A DNA stretch of 64,000 nt, taken from the NCBI GenBank assembly GCA_947500545.1, contig CANMSO010000006.1:62001-126000 (forward strand). Direction: 5' to 3'. Each line of letters begins with the position of its first letter. Positions within the stretch are counted from its first letter, which is position 1. The position numbers and the translations under genes were made by a program. Origin of the DNA: an uncultured Aquimarina sp. (GTDB lineage: Bacteria; Bacteroidota; Bacteroidia; Flavobacteriales; Flavobacteriaceae). The notes beneath the pieces are model-generated. The model saw only the letters and a list, made by a program, of their open reading frames with translations, did not search any database and was not told the DNA's origin. Below are positions 9,152-18,210 of the stretch, in pieces.

Positions 9152-10090
9152 TTGGGAACAAACACATTACATATCACCAATGGGGATAGTCTTACCCATA
9201 GAATTAAGGAACTTAACTTAGTCGAAGGAGAATTTCTTGTCTGGAGAGAAATGTTATGCGAAGGACCTGCTGAAATTAAAATTGAAACAGAAGTTTCTAT
9301 AAAAAAAAGGAAAGCTTTTTTAGAAAAATATTACAGAATCCCTCCTGAAGATTATGAAGAAAAGTTTGTCTCGCAGCTTAAGAAATTAGATAATTTACAA
9401 GCGTATGATGAAATAATATTATGGTTTGAATATGATTTATTTTGTCATGTCAATATGATAGCTGCCATAAGCTTATTAATGCGAAAGGGAATTGGTGAGA
9501 TACCTGTTTATTTAGTTTGTAGCGGAAGAGTGGAACATGAAAAAAGATTATTTGGACTGGGTGAATTATCAGATAGCCAATTAAAAAAACATTATAATGA
9601 TAGAATAAAACTTACTTTAGATGATCTCGAATTAGCAGAATATATATGGACTTTGTATTGTGAATCAAATCCAAAGAAAATTGCAGGACAGATAAAGAAA
9701 CATTCTTCTTTTGAATACCTATCCATATGTTTACGTGCACACTTACAGCGTTTTCCCAATATGCTTACCGGACTTAATGTCTTAGAGCATAACATACTAG
9801 AAATGGTAGATACTTATAACATCAAAAACATAAAGCAACTTATGGGGTATACGTTAGAGTATCAAGGGTATTATGGCTATGGAGATATGCAGATGAAACG
9901 TGTATTAGCTAGGCTTTTTCAGTTTTTGGATCAAACTAAGGATCGTCTTCAACTTTCTGAACGAGGAAAACTTGCGCTACAACACAAAAAGAATTTTTAC
10001 AATACCCAAACGTTAGACTGGTACTACGGAGGTGTCAAAAAATACGACTACCTATATAATGATGAAACACATACTTTATTAAAACTATAA
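9152..10090 (+). CDS. DUF1835 domain-containing protein with a non-ATG start
   Basis: About 312 residues. The N-terminus (LHITNGDSLTHRI) and LVWREMLCEGP are characteristic of DUF1835, a family without established biochemical function. A C-terminal extension (about residues 190-312) has a winged-helix-like look and contains ALQHKKNFYN and WYYGGV. There is no ATG before residue 34, which is inside the conserved domain. An in-frame TAG at 9146-9148 leaves only ATT (9149) or TTG (9152) as starts, and I take the TTG. It sits 12 bases after the SUI1-like gene and its stop is one base before the phosphorylase start, so translation of the three is likely coupled. It has no membrane segment or signal peptide. 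Confidence 0.78.
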   Translation: MGTNTLHITNGDSLTHRIKELNLVEGEFLVWREMLCEGPAEIKIETEVSIKKRKAFLEKYYRIPPEDYEEKFVSQLKKLDNLQAYDEIILWFEYDLFCHVNMIAAISLLMRKGIGEIPVYLVCSGRVEHEKRLFGLGELSDSQLKKHYNDRIKLTLDDLELAEYIWTLYCESNPKKIAGQIKKHSSFEYLSICLRAHLQRFPNMLTGLNVLEHNILEMVDTYNIKNIKQLMGYTLEYQGYYGYGDMQMKRVLARLFQFLDQTKDRLQLSERGKLALQHKKNFYNTQTLDWYYGGVKKYDYLYNDETHTLLKL

Positions 10091-10091
10091 T

Positions 10092-10970
10092 ATGGCTATA
10101 GCCAAATCAGAACTCATTCTTAATAGTGATGGTAGTATCTACCATTTAAATCTTAGGCCAGAACATCTGGCCGAAACTATAATCACCGTCGGGGATCCTG
10201 ACCGTGTTGAAAAAGTAACTCAATATTTTGATACCATAGAGCACAAAATACAAAAGCGAGAGTTTCTAACACAAACCGGAACTTATCAAGGAAAAAGAAT
10301 TACAGTTATTTCTACAGGTATAGGTCCAGACAATATAGACATAGTCCTAAACGAATTAGACGCATTGGTTAACATTGATCTTACTAGCAGAGAGATCAAG
10401 AAAAAACACACTACCTTAAATATAATTAGAATAGGCACATCTGGAGGAATTCAGCCAGATATCCCTATTGACAGTTTTGTAGTTTCTGAACTAGCAACAG
10501 GTTTTGATGGAATGCTTCATTTTTATGATTGCAAAAATGTACTATATCCTAAAATAACGAATGCCCTAATAAAACATCTTGATTGGGATAAAAACAAATC
10601 CATTCCTTATACCGTTATGTTTGATGAAAAATTAGGAAATCACTTTCAAAGTGAGCACACACACAAGGGTTTCACAGTTACGAATGTTGGTTTCTACGGA
10701 CCGCAGGGAAGAGTATTAAGATTACCTTTGCAAGATTCAAAGCTAAACAATAAGATCGCATCCTTTAAATATTCTAATAAAAAAATTACAAATCTAGAAA
10801 TGGAAACCTCTGCGATTTATGGATTAGCAAAACTATTGGGGCACAAAGCAGTGTCGATGAATGCTATCATAGCAAATCGTGCCACTGGTGAATTTAGTGC
10901 AAACCCAAAGGAAACGGTAGACAAGTTAATACGATATACACTCGACAAAATTATAAGTTATCCAAAATAA
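10092..10970 (+). CDS. Nucleoside phosphorylase (uridine phosphorylase-like)
   Basis: A 292-residue PNP/UDP-family phosphorylase. ITVGDPDRVEKV at about residues 31-42 is the phosphate-binding loop seen in uridine and purine phosphorylases (GDPxR), followed by VISTGIGPDN. RIGTSGGIQ around 115-125 is the second family signature, and NLEMETSAIYGLAKLLG near 235-250 contains the Glu-Met-Glu that binds ribose. The enzyme would cleave a nucleoside with phosphate to base and ribose 1-phosphate; base specificity is not clear from sequence. It is the last gene of the four-gene operon and is followed by a strong hairpin at 10990-11013. Confidence 0.87.
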   Translation: MAIAKSELILNSDGSIYHLNLRPEHLAETIITVGDPDRVEKVTQYFDTIEHKIQKREFLTQTGTYQGKRITVISTGIGPDNIDIVLNELDALVNIDLTSREIKKKHTTLNIIRIGTSGGIQPDIPIDSFVVSELATGFDGMLHFYDCKNVLYPKITNALIKHLDWDKNKSIPYTVMFDEKLGNHFQSEHTHKGFTVTNVGFYGPQGRVLRLPLQDSKLNNKIASFKYSNKKITNLEMETSAIYGLAKLLGHKAVSMNAIIANRATGEFSANPKETVDKLIRYTLDKIISYPK

Positions 10971-10989
10971 ATTATGTGATAAAAATAAA

Positions 10990-11013
10990 AAAAGATGGCC
11001 TCGGCCATCTTTT
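10990..11013. terminator. Bidirectional intrinsic terminator
   Basis: AAAAGATGGCC is followed after two bases by its exact complement GGCCATCTTTT. A T-run follows on both strands. It lies 20 bases after the phosphorylase stop and 25 bases after the stop of the small minus-strand gene at 11038-11184, so it can serve both. Confidence 0.85.
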
Positions 11014-11037
11014 CAAATACAATATCGTTTTAAAATA

Positions 11038-11184
11038 CTATCCAAATAGTATCTTTAAGCTTATCAATAAATTAGTTAACAATAATACCGCTATAAAAAC
11101 AACAATTCCATTTTCAATAGGATCATTTTTTAGTCTAGCAACCTTTACAAACGCATTTTTGTTTTTAAAAAAATTCTTTTTCAT
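11038..11184 (-). CDS. Small single-pass membrane protein, 48 residues
   Basis: An ATG at 11182-11184 opens a 48-codon frame that ends just before the bidirectional terminator. The N-terminal half is basic and polar (MKKNFFKNKNAFVKVARLKND), followed by a hydrophobic stretch of about 20 residues (IVVFIAVLLLTNLLISL) and LKILFG, so a single membrane helix with the basic end inside is likely. A Bacteroidota -7 element TATATTTG lies 35 bases upstream at 11219-11226. Promoter, start, membrane profile and terminator together favour a real gene over an overlapping plus-strand frame that starts with GTG and would run through the terminator. I do not know its function. Confidence 0.6.
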   Translation of the reverse strand: MKKNFFKNKNAFVKVARLKNDPIENGIVVFIAVLLLTNLLISLKILFG

Positions 11185-11218
11185 AGCAATATTGTTTTAT
11201 TTTGGGTTTAAACTTATT

Positions 11219-11226
11219 CAAATATA
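11219..11226 (-). promoter_or_regulatory. Bacteroidota -7 promoter element (TATATTTG) for the 48-residue gene
   Basis: Exact match to TAnnTTTG on the minus strand, 35 bases before the ATG. No convincing -33 TTG at the usual 19-base spacing. Confidence 0.5.
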
Positions 11227-11332
11227 ATCCTCATTGGAAGAATTATAGGTCAAATATATATAAAACAAATTAATTTCGTCGTTAAAAAACATAAATAATC
11301 GATGAAATACACAAAATTAGCAATAAATTAGT

Positions 11333-12184
11333 ATGCATACTCTAAAAATAGGCGGTGTTCCTGAGCATTTTAATCTACCCTGGCATCTAACAATTGAAGA
11401 AGGAAGCTATTTAAAACATGACATCCAATTAGAATGGAAAGATTACTTAGGAGGCACAGGTGCAATGTGTGAAGCTTTAAGAGAAGCTGAAATCGACATC
11501 GCCATAATTCTTACCGAAGGTATTATAAAAGATATAATAGAAGGCAATCCAAGTAAAATTGTACAAACATATATACAAACTCCATTAATCTGGGGCATCC
11601 ATGCTGCAGCGGATTCAGAATTTATGGATCTTTCAGACTTAAAAAACACTAAAGCTGCAATCAGTAGATATGGTTCGGGTTCTCACCTCATGGCATATAT
11701 AAATGCTCAAAATCAAAAATGGAATACTTCTGATCTTCAATTTGAAGTCATAAAGAACCTGGAAGGAGCCGTTGGCGCATTGACAAATGGTAATGCCGAT
11801 TATTTCATGTGGGAACACTTTACAACAAAACCATTAGTAGATAATGGAACGTTTAAAAGGATAGCAGATTGCACAACTCCATGGCCGTGCTTCGTAATTG
11901 CAGTTAGGGAAGATATATTGAAGACTAAAAAGGATCAGATCAAAATAATTCTCGATACAATAAATGCTACAACATTAGATTTCAAAAATATACCTAGCAT
12001 AGATAAGACCTTAGCCCATAGGTACGAACAAAAGCTAGAAGATATTCAAAAGTGGTTACAACTTACAGAATGGGGCCAGTCATTAATTAAGAAAGAAACA
12101 TTAGTTACCGTACAAGAACAATTGCTAGAACTAAATATTATCGAAAATAATATATCTCCAGAACAACTGATTTTTAACATCTAA
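11333..12184 (+). CDS. Cytosolic type-2 periplasmic-binding-fold protein (Ca3427-like)
   Basis: A 283-residue protein resembling the solute-binding component of nitrate/sulfonate/thiamine-precursor transporters (LKIGGVPEHFNLPWHLTIEEG, then YLGGTGAMCEALREAEIDIAI). It has no signal peptide or lipobox and no permease or ATPase gene beside it, so it is not an ordinary ABC transport component. I recall a group of such stand-alone proteins shared by bacteria and fungi (Ca3427-like), with a PBP2 fold and unknown ligand; the motif ISRYGSGSHLMAY near 115-127 is compatible with a ligand loop. It is monocistronic, with an AT-rich leader. Family moderate, role unknown. Confidence 0.7.
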   Translation: MHTLKIGGVPEHFNLPWHLTIEEGSYLKHDIQLEWKDYLGGTGAMCEALREAEIDIAIILTEGIIKDIIEGNPSKIVQTYIQTPLIWGIHAAADSEFMDLSDLKNTKAAISRYGSGSHLMAYINAQNQKWNTSDLQFEVIKNLEGAVGALTNGNADYFMWEHFTTKPLVDNGTFKRIADCTTPWPCFVIAVREDILKTKKDQIKIILDTINATTLDFKNIPSIDKTLAHRYEQKLEDIQKWLQLTEWGQSLIKKETLVTVQEQLLELNIIENNISPEQLIFNI

Positions 12185-12385
12185 AGATTGAATTATTAGT
12201 ATTATTTATAAAGATTTTTAAAATCCATGGTAGGGTTAATTAAAACACAAACGTTATATAATAGAGAATCTTTTAAAAATTTATGACTTTTAATAATATA
12301 TATATTGTTTATGGAATAAAAAATTGACGAATAGAGAAATATTAAATATCTATGAATCAATCACATAAGAAAAGAAAAAAAATTG

Positions 12386-12393
12386 TACATTTG
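12386..12393 (+). promoter_or_regulatory. Bacteroidota -7 promoter element (TACATTTG)
   Basis: Exact TAnnTTTG match 87 bases upstream of the small membrane protein start at 12480. It implies a leader of about 80 bases. I see no good -33 element. The rest of the 12185-12479 gap is very AT-rich and shows nothing else. Confidence 0.5.
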
Positions 12394-12479
12394 CACCTCC
12401 TACCCCAGTAAACTAATTATTAACGCATAAGCAACCATATTAAAGAAAGTGCATCTAATAATTAACTAACAAATCTATT

Positions 12480-12662
12480 ATGATTACATTTTTACTTATA
12501 TTAGTTGGTTTAGTGACCTTCAATTTTGTTTTACTAAAATTTAGTATGCAATCTGTAAATACTAATAAAAAGAAAGCTGGGAAAAACAGAACCGAAGTCA
12601 ATCACATTACTGATCAGTCTACAGAAAAGACTAAAAGCTCTGAGATACCAACAGCTGCGTAA
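12480..12662 (+). CDS. Small membrane-anchored protein, 60 residues
   Basis: A 60-residue protein with one N-terminal hydrophobic helix (ITFLLILVGLVTFNFVLLKF) followed by a polar, lysine- and threonine-rich tail (NTNKKKAGKNRTE) that should be cytoplasmic or periplasmic and disordered. A TAnnTTTG promoter element 87 bases upstream and the compact placement favour a real gene. Its stop codon directly abuts the stop of the converging ung gene, with no base between them. I recognise no family. A function in envelope stress or as a small regulator is possible but nothing in the sequence says so. Confidence 0.55.
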   Translation: MITFLLILVGLVTFNFVLLKFSMQSVNTNKKKAGKNRTEVNHITDQSTEKTKSSEIPTAA

Positions 12663-13328
12663 TTACCAATTAATTTGCGTTTGACCTGTTTCTAACAAAT
12701 ATCTGTTAGCTTCACTAAAGTGTCTATTACCAAACCAATACCCTCTATTTGCGCTTAATGGTGATGGATGCCCACTTGTAAGTACATGATGTTTAGACCT
12801 ATCTATTTTTGAACCCTTTTTCTTTGCAAAACCTCCCCAAAGAAGAAAAACTACATTTTTTTTATTATTTGATATTGACTGAATAACCATATCAGTAAAT
12901 TTTTCCCAACCTTTATTTTGATGTGACCCGGCCTGATGTGCTCTTACCGTTAATGTTGCATTTAATAATAAAACTCCTTGTTTAGCCCAACGTTCTAAAT
13001 TTCCATTAGATGGAAATGAAATCCCTAAATCTGTTTCTATTTCTTTAAAAATATTAATCAATGAAGGCGGCATCGCAATACCATCGCCTACCGAGAAACA
13101 CAAACCATTTGCCTGACCAATGCCATGATATGGATCCTGACCTATTACCACCACCTTAACATCTTCAAAACTACAATGATCAAAAGCCGCAAAAATGTCT
13201 GCTCCTTGAGGATAACAGGTCTGATTAGTATACTCCTCTCTCACAAAATCTACCAATTTAGAAAAATATGGCTGATCAAATTCATCTTTAAGTTGCTGTT
13301 TCCAACCGGGTTCAATATTTACATTCAT
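12663..13328 (-). CDS. ung: Uracil-DNA glycosylase, family 1
   Basis: A 221-residue family-1 uracil-DNA glycosylase, which removes uracil from DNA to start base-excision repair. The water-activating loop IGQDPYH carries Asp65, the uracil-binding motif LLNATLTVR lies at 121-129, and the DNA-intercalation loop HPSPLSANRG starts at His187. Length and all three motifs match the E. coli enzyme. The gene converges on the 60-residue membrane protein with abutting stops and is divergent from mutS2, with 86 bases between their starts. Confidence 0.96.
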   Translation of the reverse strand: MNVNIEPGWKQQLKDEFDQPYFSKLVDFVREEYTNQTCYPQGADIFAAFDHCSFEDVKVVVIGQDPYHGIGQANGLCFSVGDGIAMPPSLINIFKEIETDLGISFPSNGNLERWAKQGVLLLNATLTVRAHQAGSHQNKGWEKFTDMVIQSISNNKKNVVFLLWGGFAKKKGSKIDRSKHHVLTSGHPSPLSANRGYWFGNRHFSEANRYLLETGQTQINW

Positions 13329-13355
13329 ATAGATGACAAAATTATAGTATTTATG

Positions 13356-13363
13356 TACTTTTG
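13356..13363 (+). promoter_or_regulatory. Bacteroidota -7 promoter element (TACTTTTG) for mutS2
   Basis: Exact TAnnTTTG match 52 bases upstream of the mutS2 ATG, in the gap between the divergent ung and mutS2 genes. Confidence 0.5.
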
Positions 13364-13414
13364 CTTCGTTACAAAATCAACGGAATATAGCTCAAAAATA
13401 GAGTAAAAAAAAGT

Positions 13415-15589
13415 ATGATTAAGATTTCTAAAAAAACATTAATTGATCTTGAATTCGATATAGTAGTCAGTCATGTTGCCGAATTATGCAATACGGATTA
13501 TGGTAGATCAAAAGCTTCTCAGATCACACCTTATGAAACTGAGGAAAATCTAACAATTTCACTACTACAGGTTTCTGAATATAAATCCTCATATTTAAAT
13601 GACTCACGCATTCCCAATCATGGATTCGATGGTATAAACAAAGAAATACAATTATTAAACATCGAAAATACTTTTCTGGAAGCTTCTAATCTAAAGAGAT
13701 TAGTCTCTATAAATATCACCAGTAATGAGTTATTGACCTTTTTCAAGCTCAATAAGGAATTATATCCCGTTCTATATAAAACTTCAACAGAAGTTCCTTT
13801 TACCAAAGAAATTATAAATCTTATAGAAGCAGTAGTTGATAAATTTGGTGAAATAAAAGATAATGCATCCGCAACTTTATTCTCGCTACGAAGAGAAATC
13901 AATGTTATTCAAGGAAAGTTAAATGGAAGTTTTGGAAAAGATTTAACGAGATATAATAGTCTGGGGTATCTAGATGAAATTAAAGAAAGTGTTGTTGACA
14001 ATCGCAGAGTACTGGCTGTTAAATCTATGTACCGTCGTAAGGTAAAAGGAGCAATAATGGGCAATTCTAAAACTGGAAGCATAGTCTATATTGAACCAGA
14101 AGCCACTTTACAATATAGTAGAGAACTTAGTAACCTGAAATATGAAGAACGCGAAGAGATCGTAAAAATTCTGAAAGGATTAACCGACAAGTTACGCCCT
14201 TTCAATGAACTGCTGCAACAGTATCAAGAATATTTAAGCAATATTGATGTGGTATCTGCAAAGACAAAATATGCAAATCAACTCAATGCTGTATTGCCAA
14301 AAATAACAGAAAACAGAGAACTAACCCTTAAAGAAGCATATCACCCTCTACTCTATCTTAACAATCGAAGTAAAGGAGAGAAAACTTATCCCCAATCAAT
14401 ATCATTAGATCAAAACAATAGAATAATTGTTATTTCTGGACCTAATGCCGGAGGTAAAAGTATTACTTTAAAAACTATAGGTCTACTACAAGTGATGCTT
14501 CAAAGCGGGATGTTGATTCCTGTACATGAATACAGCAGAATGTGTTTGTTTGACAATATACTTACAGATATTGGTGATAACCAATCCATCGAAAATCATT
14601 TAAGCACCTATAGCTATAGGCTAAAAAACATGAATTATTTCCTTCGGAAATGTAACAACAAAACACTATTTCTTATAGATGAATTTGGTACTGGTAGTGA
14701 TCCTGAACTTGGAGGTGCGCTAGCAGAGGCTTTTTTGGAGGTTTTTTATGAGCGTGAGTCTTTTGGTATTATTACCACACACTATGCAAACTTAAAAATG
14801 TTGGCCAATGAACTGCCGCACATTAGTAATGCAAACATGCTCTTTGATGCTAAAACTTTAGAACCTTTATTCAAATTGTATCTTGGTGAGGCTGGTAGTT
14901 CGTTTACTTTTGAGGTCGCACAAAAAAATAACATCCCATATAGCCTAATTAATAAAGCAAAGAAAAAGGTAGAACGTGGTAAGCTGCGTTTTGATAAAAG
15001 TATTGCTAATCTTCAAAAGGAAAGGTCAAAGTTACAGAAAACTACATCTTCCCTAAAGACAAAAGAACAACAGGCAGAGGATGAAAAAGAAAGACTAGAA
15101 AAAACTAATGACAGAATACAACGCAAATTAGAAAGTTACCAGGAATTATATGATAGTAATCAACGCCTAATTTATCTTGGACAAAAACTTGATGATATAA
15201 GTGAAAAATATTTCAATAATAAAAAGAAACGTGAATTGATAGATGAGTTCATGAAAATTGTACAAGTCGAAAATTCTAAAAGAAAGAAACAATCTACCAA
15301 ACAACGTAATGCAGAAAAAGTTAAAGAGAAAAAAGTTATTGAGGAAGTAACGAAAAAAGTAAAAGTAATTAGGGAAAAGAAAAAAGAAGAGAAAAAGAAG
15401 GAAGAAAAGATCATTGCACAAAAACCAAAAGTAACTATAAAATTGGGGGATCGTGTACGAATGATTGATGGAAAATCAATAGGAACTATTGATAAGATTG
15501 AGAAAGGAAAAGCGGTTGTTAATTACGGAATTTTCACAACTAACGTTGCTCTTGATCAATTAGAATTTGTTGAGCGAAAAAAGAAATAA
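13415..15589 (+). CDS. mutS2: MutS2-family ATPase without a C-terminal Smr domain
   Basis: A 724-residue MutS-superfamily protein lacking the mismatch-recognition domain. The order is core/lever helices (about 1-330), ATPase with Walker A GPNAGGKS at 342-349, LFLIDEFGTGSDP as Walker B, and ITTHYANLK. A long coiled coil (about 500-600) is followed by a highly charged lysine/glutamate stretch and a KOW-like segment (LGDRVRMIDGKSIGTI). MutS2 rescues stalled ribosomes or suppresses recombination in other bacteria and normally ends in a Smr domain of about 80 residues. Here the protein stops right after the KOW-like region, so Smr is absent and total length is about 60 shorter than the classical form. 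No frameshift is visible. Confidence 0.9.
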   Translation: MIKISKKTLIDLEFDIVVSHVAELCNTDYGRSKASQITPYETEENLTISLLQVSEYKSSYLNDSRIPNHGFDGINKEIQLLNIENTFLEASNLKRLVSINITSNELLTFFKLNKELYPVLYKTSTEVPFTKEIINLIEAVVDKFGEIKDNASATLFSLRREINVIQGKLNGSFGKDLTRYNSLGYLDEIKESVVDNRRVLAVKSMYRRKVKGAIMGNSKTGSIVYIEPEATLQYSRELSNLKYEEREEIVKILKGLTDKLRPFNELLQQYQEYLSNIDVVSAKTKYANQLNAVLPKITENRELTLKEAYHPLLYLNNRSKGEKTYPQSISLDQNNRIIVISGPNAGGKSITLKTIGLLQVMLQSGMLIPVHEYSRMCLFDNILTDIGDNQSIENHLSTYSYRLKNMNYFLRKCNNKTLFLIDEFGTGSDPELGGALAEAFLEVFYERESFGIITTHYANLKMLANELPHISNANMLFDAKTLEPLFKLYLGEAGSSFTFEVAQKNNIPYSLINKAKKKVERGKLRFDKSIANLQKERSKLQKTTSSLKTKEQQAEDEKERLEKTNDRIQRKLESYQELYDSNQRLIYLGQKLDDISEKYFNNKKKRELIDEFMKIVQVENSKRKKQSTKQRNAEKVKEKKVIEEVTKKVKVIREKKKEEKKKEEKIIAQKPKVTIKLGDRVRMIDGKSIGTIDKIEKGKAVVNYGIFTTNVALDQLEFVERKKK

Positions 15590-15663
15590 TCGTTATGTTA
15601 TCGCCAATAGAAACCTTCTTGTTAAAGTATCCTTAAACCGCAATACCGAGAATTTTATCTTTA

Positions 15664-15671
15664 TATATTTG
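15664..15671 (+). promoter_or_regulatory. Bacteroidota -7 promoter element (TATATTTG) for the PIG-L gene
   Basis: Exact TAnnTTTG match 31 bases upstream of the chosen ATG at 15702. It would sit inside the coding region if the longer upstream frame were used, which supports the shorter start. Confidence 0.55.
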
Positions 15672-15701
15672 AAAAATCCATTCAAAATTGCTTCAAACAT
15701 T

Positions 15702-18200
15702 ATGCAAAAATTACTTCTTGTAATCAGTTTATGCCTATTTATATCATCTGCAGCTCAAGCTCAAAAACCAAGTAAACCTAATACCTCAGAAATTCATGAA
15801 GCTATTAAAAAACTTAATTTTTTAGGTTCGGTTTTATATGTTGCAGCACATCCTGATGACGAAAACACAAGACTTATTTCTTATATGTCCAATCATATAA
15901 AAGCAAGAACAGCTTATTTATCTATGACCCGTGGAGATGGCGGACAAAATCTTATAGGACCAGAAATAAGAGAATTATTAGGAGTGATTAGAACTCAAGA
16001 GTTATTAGCTGCTCGTAAAACTGACGGAGGAGAACAAATGTTTACCCGGGCAAATGATTTTGGGTATTCTAAACATCCCGATGAAACACTTGCCATTTGG
16101 GACAAAAAGGAAGTTCTAAGTGATGTGGTTTGGGCTATACGTAAATTCAGACCAGATGTCATTATTAACCGTTTTGATCACAGAACGCCCGGATCAACAC
16201 ATGGGCATCATACATCCTCTGCAATGTTAAGTACAGAGGCATTCGAATTAGCGGCAAACGACAAAATATATCCTGATCAATTACAAAACACTAAAATCTG
16301 GCAAACCAAACGATTATTTTTTAATACCTCATGGTGGTTCTACGGAAGTAGAGAAAATTTTGAAAAGGCCGATAAAACAAAACTATTAGAATTTGACACT
16401 GGGGTTTACTACCCTGCCACAGGTCTTTCAAATACAGAAATAGCTTCTTTAAGCAGAAGCAATCATAAGTCTCAAGGATTTGGTAGTACTGGTACTAGAG
16501 GTAAACAAAGTGAATATATTGAACTAATTAAAGGAGATTTACCCGAAGACAAAACCAATATTTTTGAAGGAATAGACACTTCATGGAATCGAATCAAAGG
16601 TGGAGAAGCTATTGGTGATATTTTATATCAGGTTGAAAAAGATTATGATTTCAGAAATCCATCTGCATCAGTCCCTCACTTAGTAAAAGCTTATCAACTA
16701 ATCCAACAACTTGAAGATTCGCATTGGAGAAATATTAAATCTAAAGAGGTTAAAGAAATAATTGCCGCAGCCTCTGGTTTATATCTTGAAGCGGTTTCAA
16801 CACAATCAAATGTTACTTTAGGAGATGAAGTAACTCTCAAAATTGAAGCTATCAATAGAAGTGATATCAAGACTTCATTAAAATCTTTAAAAATAGAAGC
16901 ATTAGATATAAATGATGATTCAAATAAGATTCTGGATAACAATAATAAACAAGCTTTTGAAGTAAAAGGTACAATTCCAAATGTATTTGATTATACCAAT
17001 CCGTATTGGCTTAACAAAAAAGGTACTCTAGGAATGTATCAAGTTAATGATCTGAAATTAATAGGTACTCCAGAAACAGAACATAGAGTAAAAGCTATTT
17101 TTAATATCGAGATTGCCGGAATGACCATTCCTTTTTCTAAAGAAGTTGTTTACAAAACTACTGATCCGGTAAAAGGTGAAGTGTATAAACCTTTCGAGGT
17201 AATTCCTATTGTTTCTGCTGGTATTAAAGACAAAGTAATAATTTATGCTAATGGCCCGTCAAAACAAATCCCTGTTACTATAAAAGCTGGTAAGGCTGGT
17301 ATTAATGGTACTGTTTCCTTGGCATATCCAAAGGATTGGAAAGTGTCTCCTGTGAGTATTGATATTAATTTAACACAAAAAGGAGAGGAAAAAACTGTTG
17401 TATTTACCCTCACGTCCCCAGAGAAACAAAGCGAAGGCTACATTTCACCAATAGTTAAGGTTAACGGAAATAATTACTCTAAAGAGGTGATGACTATTGA
17501 TTATGATCATATTCCTTACCAAACTGTAGTACTTCCGTCAGAAACAAAGGTGGTAAAACTTGATATTAAAAAGAAAGGTCAGAACATTGGATATATTGAA
17601 GGCGCTGGAGATGTTGTTCCCGAGAGTTTACAGCAAATTGGTTATAAAGTAACTATAGTTAAACCAGAATCGATTTCAACAGAAACCTTAAAACCTTTTG
17701 ATGCAATTGTTGTTGGCATTAGAGCTTATAATACAGTAGAGCAACTAAAATTTAAGCAACAATACTTACTTGATTTTGTGAAGAACGGAGGTAATTTGGT
17801 AATTCAGTATAATACGAACAGAAGACTTAAAGTAGAAGAAAACCTTGGTCCATATCCTTTTAAACTATCAAGAGACCGTGTGACAGATGAAAGTGCAGAA
17901 ATTACTTTTTTAGCTCCAGATCATCAGGTTTTAAACTCTCCAAATAAGATTACTTCAGAAGATTTTAAAGGGTGGGTACAAGAGCGTGGATTATATTTCC
18001 CTAATGAATGGTCAAAAGAGTATACCGCTATTTTAGCCGCTAATGACAAGGGTGAATCACTGAAGAAAGGTCCACTTTTAATTGCCCAATACGGAAAAGG
18101 ATACTATGTATATACAGGGCTTAGTTTTTTTAGAGAGTTTCCTGCCGGAGTTCCGGGAGCATATCGCCTTTTTGCAAATATGTTATCTTTAGGCAAATAA
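15702..18200 (+). CDS. Secreted PIG-L family N-acetylglucosaminyl deacetylase-like protein
   Basis: I start at ATG 15702 (832 residues) because it opens a clean Sec signal peptide (MQKLLLVISLCLFISSAAQAQ); the frame extends 45 codons upstream but that part looks non-coding and overlaps mutS2. The PIG-L domain has the zinc motif AHPDDE at residues 49-54, TRGDGGQN nearby and the second metal motif HGHHTS about residue 170. PIG-L enzymes remove acetyl groups from GlcNAc-containing substrates. The middle (about 350-600) looks like Ig-type beta modules, and the last 200 residues resemble a ThuA/glutamine-amidotransferase-like fold (IVVGIRAYNTVEQL). A symporter and a 36-residue membrane peptide follow, suggesting export-side deacetylation coupled to uptake. 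Confidence 0.82.
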   Translation: MQKLLLVISLCLFISSAAQAQKPSKPNTSEIHEAIKKLNFLGSVLYVAAHPDDENTRLISYMSNHIKARTAYLSMTRGDGGQNLIGPEIRELLGVIRTQELLAARKTDGGEQMFTRANDFGYSKHPDETLAIWDKKEVLSDVVWAIRKFRPDVIINRFDHRTPGSTHGHHTSSAMLSTEAFELAANDKIYPDQLQNTKIWQTKRLFFNTSWWFYGSRENFEKADKTKLLEFDTGVYYPATGLSNTEIASLSRSNHKSQGFGSTGTRGKQSEYIELIKGDLPEDKTNIFEGIDTSWNRIKGGEAIGDILYQVEKDYDFRNPSASVPHLVKAYQLIQQLEDSHWRNIKSKEVKEIIAAASGLYLEAVSTQSNVTLGDEVTLKIEAINRSDIKTSLKSLKIEALDINDDSNKILDNNNKQAFEVKGTIPNVFDYTNPYWLNKKGTLGMYQVNDLKLIGTPETEHRVKAIFNIEIAGMTIPFSKEVVYKTTDPVKGEVYKPFEVIPIVSAGIKDKVIIYANGPSKQIPVTIKAGKAGINGTVSLAYPKDWKVSPVSIDINLTQKGEEKTVVFTLTSPEKQSEGYISPIVKVNGNNYSKEVMTIDYDHIPYQTVVLPSETKVVKLDIKKKGQNIGYIEGAGDVVPESLQQIGYKVTIVKPESISTETLKPFDAIVVGIRAYNTVEQLKFKQQYLLDFVKNGGNLVIQYNTNRRLKVEENLGPYPFKLSRDRVTDESAEITFLAPDHQVLNSPNKITSEDFKGWVQERGLYFPNEWSKEYTAILAANDKGESLKKGPLLIAQYGKGYYVYTGLSFFREFPAGVPGAYRLFANMLSLGK

Positions 18201-18210
18201 ACTAAAGAAT

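Noticed and set aside
10976..11227. Plus-strand open frame starting GTG right after the phosphorylase stop
   Set aside because: It runs straight through the terminator hairpin at 10990-11013 and overlaps the better-supported minus-strand membrane gene at 11038-11184.
15167..15421. Two long frames antisense to the charged C-terminal part of mutS2
   Set aside because: They are phenylalanine/serine-rich products of the reverse of lysine/glutamate-rich coding DNA and lack any gene-like start or context.
15567..15701. N-terminal extension of the PIG-L gene into mutS2
   Set aside because: The extension overlaps the end of mutS2 and a -7 promoter element; the ATG at 15702 starts a proper signal peptide.
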